Below are positions 47,558 to 51,669 of a DNA stretch of 51,669 nucleotides, piece after piece (within the stretch, counting starts at the first letter, position 1; each line of letters begins with the position of its first letter). A model generated the notes under the pieces. The model was not told the origin of the DNA. It saw only the letters and a list, made by a program, of their open reading frames with translations, and made no database searches. Origin of the DNA: Acidobacteria bacterium 13_2_20CM_57_17 (GTDB lineage Bacteria; Acidobacteriota; Terriglobia; Acidiferrales; UBA7541); NCBI GenBank assembly GCA_001914785.1, contig MNDE01000050.1, positions 1-51,669 on the forward strand, read 5' to 3'. The position numbers were made by a program, and so were the translations under genes.

Positions 47558-47911
47558 GTGGGAGAAAAAAGGGAGCGGTACCAGAACCGGATTGAGCTTT
47601 TGCAGGGGACGCTGGACCTGCTGATTTTGCAGACACTGCAATGGGGACCGCAGCACGGCTATGGGATCAGCGTGGCGATCCGGAATCGTTCCGGCGAGTT
47701 GCTGCAGGTGGATACCGGTTCACTGTATCCGGCGCTGCATCGCCTGGAAAAACAGAAATGGATTAAGGCGGAATGGCGAATCTCCGAAAACAAGCAGCGA
47801 GCAAAGTTTTATCAACTGACGGCCGCGGGAAAAAAGCAACTGACAAGAGAACGCTCGAAGTGGTCGCAACTTTCGGACGCGATTGCAGGAGTGTTGCAGC
47901 CCGAGGAGTAG
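47558..47911 (+). CDS. PadR-family transcriptional regulator
   Basis: LLQGTLDLLILQTLQWGPQHGYGISVAIRNRSGELLQVDTGSLYPALHRLEKQKWIKAEWRISENKQRAKFYQLTAAGKKQL. Confidence 0.95.
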   Translation: MGEKRERYQNRIELLQGTLDLLILQTLQWGPQHGYGISVAIRNRSGELLQVDTGSLYPALHRLEKQKWIKAEWRISENKQRAKFYQLTAAGKKQLTRERSKWSQLSDAIAGVLQPEE

Positions 47912-47957
47912 GGACAATGCGAGGAAGTAAGGAAATAAGGAAACGCAGAGGTGGCCA

Positions 47958-50597
47958 GTGAGTTTCTGGCGACGTAGGAGACGGGAAGCGGATCTCGAAG
48001 AGGAAGTGCGGAGCCATCTGGAGATGGTGGCGCGAGAGTCCGTGGAAAGGGGGGAAACGGCGAAGAAGGCGGAGCAGGCCGCGCGGCGGGAATTTGGGAA
48101 TGTGGAATTGGTGAAAGAGGTCACGCGAGACGTTTGGGGATGGCGATGGTTGAGAGATTTGGCCGACGATGCGCGTTATGGAATGAGGGTGTTGCTGAAG
48201 AATCCGGGTTTCACGATAGCAGCCGTCGTGGCGATTGCTCTAGGCGTGGGAATAAACGTTGGAATCTTTTCGGTGCTAAACGGCGCCGCGTTGCGTTTAC
48301 TTCCGATCCCTCGTGCGGAACAGTTGGTCAGCGTGAGCCAGATCTTTCATCGGCGGACAGTTCGCAACACTCACGGCGAAACGAGCATGTTCTCGTACTC
48401 GGAATATCTTGACTACAGCGAACACAATCACGTCTTCTCGGGACTTCTAGCCTATGAGCCCTTCCTCGAAGGAACCCTTGCTGGCATCAAAATGCAGCAG
48501 CTTTTGGGGACGGCAACTTCATGCAACTATTTCGAGGTTTTGAACGAGCATCCTGCACAGGGCCGTGGCTTTGTCGATTCTGATTGCGCTGCTTCGGGCG
48601 AAAATGCCGTCGTCGTGGTCAGCGACCAATTGTGGCGGGACACGTTTGGAGGTGACCCAACACTCGTAGGCAAAAAAATCACTTTGAATCGCATGGCATT
48701 CACCGTGATTGGCGTGGCTCCTCCGGGATTCACGGGCACAGAGCCGATGCCAAGCGCATTCTGGGTGCCCATAACCATTCAAAAAGTTCTCGACGCAGGA
48801 CGCGATCGCCTGGGCGATGACAATATGAGTTGGCTGGCCTTGCTCGGCCGCGTACGGCCAGGCGTTATGATGGAGCAGGTGCGCGCGGACCTTGGTGTTA
48901 TCGCCGGACGCATCGACCAACTGAATCCTGGCCGCACTACTTCGTTGGCGATCTCGACAGCTACATTTTTCGGCAGACCAGAAGAGCGGGAAAGCCTCAT
49001 CCCAGTGGCTTTCGTAATTCTCGCCGCTTTTGGACTCGTGCTGCTGATTGCGTGTGCGAACGTAGCCAATCTTCTGCTTGCACGCGCTTCCGCGCGCCAA
49101 AAGGAAATCGCGCTGCGGCTATCCATCGGCGCGAGCCGGTGGCGTCTCGTGCGGCAATTGTTGACAGAGAGTCTCCTGCTTTCCATGCTCGGAGGAGCGT
49201 TGGGATCGCTGTTCGCGTTCTGGTCGTTCGCGAGCATCACGCAATTTGTTACTTCTCACCTGCCGCATATGTTTTCTACTCTCGCGGTGAATGTTGCGCC
49301 CGATTTTCGTGTGCTCGGTTACGCGCTGGCACTGACTCTTGTAACTGGAATCCTGTTCGGTTTGATCCCCGCTTTGCAGAGCTCGCGACTCGACCTCAAC
49401 ACCGCCTTGAAAGAAGACGGTGCGAAGTCCGGCCCCGGCAAAAAGAGCGGTCGGTTTTTGCGCAACACTTTGGTCGGCGCTCAGATCGCCGTGTGCATGA
49501 TCCTGTTGTTGGCGGCTGGACTGTTGCTACGCGGGCTTTACTACGCCCAGACGGTCGATCCCGGTTTTGAGATGAAGGACGTTGCGGCGGCGTTTCTCTA
49601 TCCCAAAGCGCAGGGTTACGATGAAACCAGAGCGACGGCATTTATGGGCCGCTTGCGAGAGCGCCTCGCGGGCCTTCCTGGCGTAAGCGAAATTGCGCAA
49701 GCGGAGTGCGCGCCGCTGAGCCACGACTTTAGCGCCGACTATATGACGGTTCCTGGCCGACTCGACAAAGTCCTGATCGAATACAACCACATCACGCCAG
49801 ACTATTTTTCTGTGGTCGGCATTCCGATCGTGCGAGGCAGGGACTTTGGACCAGACGAGACAGAGGACGCCCCAGGAATAATCGTCACCGAATCCACAGC
49901 ACGACGCCTTTGGCCCGGCGCAGATCCTCTCGGGAAAACACTGCGCCAAGATACTGGGCGCGAATACTCAGTTATTGGCGTGGCTAAGGACGCACAAGTT
50001 TCGCATCTGGGCGACGTCAACGCGCCGTACCTCTATTTTCCGGCCGGGCCACAAGATAACGTGCGCACTTATGTGCTGGTGCGTTTCGCCGGAAGCTTCA
50101 CGCCGGTCGACAAAGCCATTCGCGAGGCCGTGCGGTTGCTCGATCCCGATATGCCCGTCGATGTGGTTAGACTCGAAGACTACCTCGAAGTTTGGCGCTC
50201 GCCCTCGCGCATTGTAGCGGCGCTCTCCGGTGCGCTCGGCGTTTTAGCAGTGCTGCTTGCTTCGATCGGCGTATATGGAATGGTGTCCTACAGTGTAAGC
50301 CGCTGCGTGCGCGAGATCGGCATCCGCATGGCCCTTGGAGCTGACCGCACCGAAGTAATGAAACTTGTCATTGAGCAAGCCATGCGGCCGGTACTGATCG
50401 GTGGGCTTGCGGGCCTGGCCGCGTGTGCTGCTGTGTCCCATGTGCTTTCCAGCATGCTTTTTGGTCTCAGTGCGCATGATCCCCTGGCTTTCATTTCTGT
50501 TCCTTTACTGCTATTGCTTGTGGCCCTGGCCGCGAGCTACATACCTGCGCGGAGAGCGATGAAGGTCGATCCGATGGTGGCCCTCAGATACGAATAG
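47958..50597 (+). CDS. ABC transporter permease (ADOP family, PadR-linked)
   Basis: MSFWRRRRREADLEEEVRSHLEMVARESVERGETAKKAEQAARREFGNVELVKEVTRDVWGWRWLRDLADDARYGMRVLLKNPGFTIAAVVAIALGVGINVGIFSVLNG...[19 protein letters not shown]. Confidence 0.95.
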   Translation: MSFWRRRRREADLEEEVRSHLEMVARESVERGETAKKAEQAARREFGNVELVKEVTRDVWGWRWLRDLADDARYGMRVLLKNPGFTIAAVVAIALGVGINVGIFSVLNGAALRLLPIPRAEQLVSVSQIFHRRTVRNTHGETSMFSYSEYLDYSEHNHVFSGLLAYEPFLEGTLAGIKMQQLLGTATSCNYFEVLNEHPAQGRGFVDSDCAASGENAVVVVSDQLWRDTFGGDPTLVGKKITLNRMAFTVIGVAPPGFTGTEPMPSAFWVPITIQKVLDAGRDRLGDDNMSWLALLGRVRPGVMMEQVRADLGVIAGRIDQLNPGRTTSLAISTATFFGRPEERESLIPVAFVILAAFGLVLLIACANVANLLLARASARQKEIALRLSIGASRWRLVRQLLTESLLLSMLGGALGSLFAFWSFASITQFVTSHLPHMFSTLAVNVAPDFRVLGYALALTLVTGILFGLIPALQSSRLDLNTALKEDGAKSGPGKKSGRFLRNTLVGAQIAVCMILLLAAGLLLRGLYYAQTVDPGFEMKDVAAAFLYPKAQGYDETRATAFMGRLRERLAGLPGVSEIAQAECAPLSHDFSADYMTVPGRLDKVLIEYNHITPDYFSVVGIPIVRGRDFGPDETEDAPGIIVTESTARRLWPGADPLGKTLRQDTGREYSVIGVAKDAQVSHLGDVNAPYLYFPAGPQDNVRTYVLVRFAGSFTPVDKAIREAVRLLDPDMPVDVVRLEDYLEVWRSPSRIVAALSGALGVLAVLLASIGVYGMVSYSVSRCVREIGIRMALGADRTEVMKLVIEQAMRPVLIGGLAGLAACAAVSHVLSSMLFGLSAHDPLAFISVPLLLLLVALAASYIPARRAMKVDPMVALRYE

Positions 50598-50643
50598 GAA
50601 TTGGAAAACAGAAATTAGAAGTTGGAGGAGAAGGAGAGTCACT

Positions 50644-51669
50644 ATGAGCTGGTTGAGTGGACTCTTTGGCAAACGAAGGCAGGAGAAGGAACTGGAAGAG
50701 GAAGTGCGGAGCCATCTGGAGATGGCGGCGCGGGAGCGCGCGGAGCGAGGAGAGAAGGAGGAAGAAGCGGAGCACGCGGCGCGGCGGGAGTTTGGGAATG
50801 TGGGACTGGTAAAGGAAGCGACGCGGGACACTTGGGGATGGCGATGGTTGAGAGATTTGGCCGATGATGTGCGTTACGGGATGCGTACGCTGCGCAAGTC
50901 TCCCGGTTTCACTGCGGTGGTTGTGCTTACCCTAGCGCTCGGTATAGGTGCCAACACCGCAATCTTCACGCTAATTGATGCGGTGATGCTGAAGGCGCTG
51001 CCTGTACCGAGCCCTGAGCAACTCTATCGGCTCGGCGATAACAATAATTGCTGTGTCATGGTCGGCACCCAGAACGGCGGTAGTTTTGTTCTTTATTCTT
51101 ATGCGCTGTACGAGAATCTTCGCGACCACACACCTGAATTTAGCGAGCTCGCTGCTTTTGAGCCCTGGACATCGGATTTAAGCGTTCGCCGTAACGGGTC
51201 TGCCGCCGAGCCCTATAAGGGGGAGTTCGTCTCGGCAAATTACTTCAGTACGTTAGGCGTCCGCGCCCTCGCTGGCCGAGTGCTCGCGCCCCCCGATGAG
51301 TCAGCAAGGGCGCCTCGCGTTGCGGTGATGAACTACCACACCTGGCAGCAGCGCTTCGGGCTAGATCCATCTGTGATCGGCTCAACGTTAAACATTAATG
51401 GCGTTACTTGCGCGATTGCAGGTGTGACTCCACCGGGATTTTATGGGGACACTCTTCGCAGCGATCCTCCGGACTTCTGGCTGCCCTTGGCCGCCGACCC
51501 GGAAAAATGGCGCCTCCCTAACGCTACCGTGGAGTGGCTGTATCTTGTGGGACGACTAAAGTCCGGCTTTGCGCCGGAACCCGTGCAAGCACGACTCACC
51601 GTCGAATTACAGGAGTGGCTCAGCAGTCACCGCGAAGTTATTCCCGACCGAGACAGGAAAGATATTCCT
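50644..51669 (+). CDS. ABC transporter permease (ADOP family), partial at right edge
   Basis: [108 protein letters not shown]...; open to the window end. Confidence 0.93.
   Translation, partial: MSWLSGLFGKRRQEKELEEEVRSHLEMAARERAERGEKEEEAEHAARREFGNVGLVKEATRDTWGWRWLRDLADDVRYGMRTLRKSPGFTAVVVLTLALGIGANTAIFTLIDAVMLKALPVPSPEQLYRLGDNNNCCVMVGTQNGGSFVLYSYALYENLRDHTPEFSELAAFEPWTSDLSVRRNGSAAEPYKGEFVSANYFSTLGVRALAGRVLAPPDESARAPRVAVMNYHTWQQRFGLDPSVIGSTLNINGVTCAIAGVTPPGFYGDTLRSDPPDFWLPLAADPEKWRLPNATVEWLYLVGRLKSGFAPEPVQARLTVELQEWLSSHREVIPDRDRKDIP

Overview
This looks like a chromosomal segment from a GC-rich bacterium. Gene content (PadR regulator plus MacB/ADOP-type permeases, futalosine menaquinone genes, GC bias) resembles Acidobacteriota, but that placement is inference. 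Most of the window is housekeeping: the yacL(PIN/TRAM)-ispD-ispF-X-rlmB block, alr, dnaB, rplI-rpsR-rpsF, pth, rplY, prs, ispE, purH, selA, larB, ubiX, mqnP-mqnE, efp and purB. Interspersed are oxidoreductases, a glycosyltransferase, an ion channel, and MacB-like permeases at 24944 and the right end. I found no tRNA, rRNA, CRISPR array, prophage or IS element. The most notable signal was missed by the ORF track: an osmC-family gene (36069..36494) whose catalytic cysteine codon is an in-frame TGA. It is followed 16 nt downstream by a perfect CCGCCC-AGUU-GGGCGG hairpin resembling a bacterial SECIS, and selA is encoded in the same window, so it is a strong candidate selenoprotein. Other signals: an orphan GluRS anticodon-binding domain at the ancestral gltX position, a purH broken inside its conserved RVKTLHP region, a frameshifted HicB-like gene, a sigma factor truncated after region 2, REPIN-like palindromes, tandem palindromes over a stop codon, and a small two-gene module with 11-bp phased repeats over its promoter. 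All calls come from reading sequence and remembered family motifs; no searches were run.
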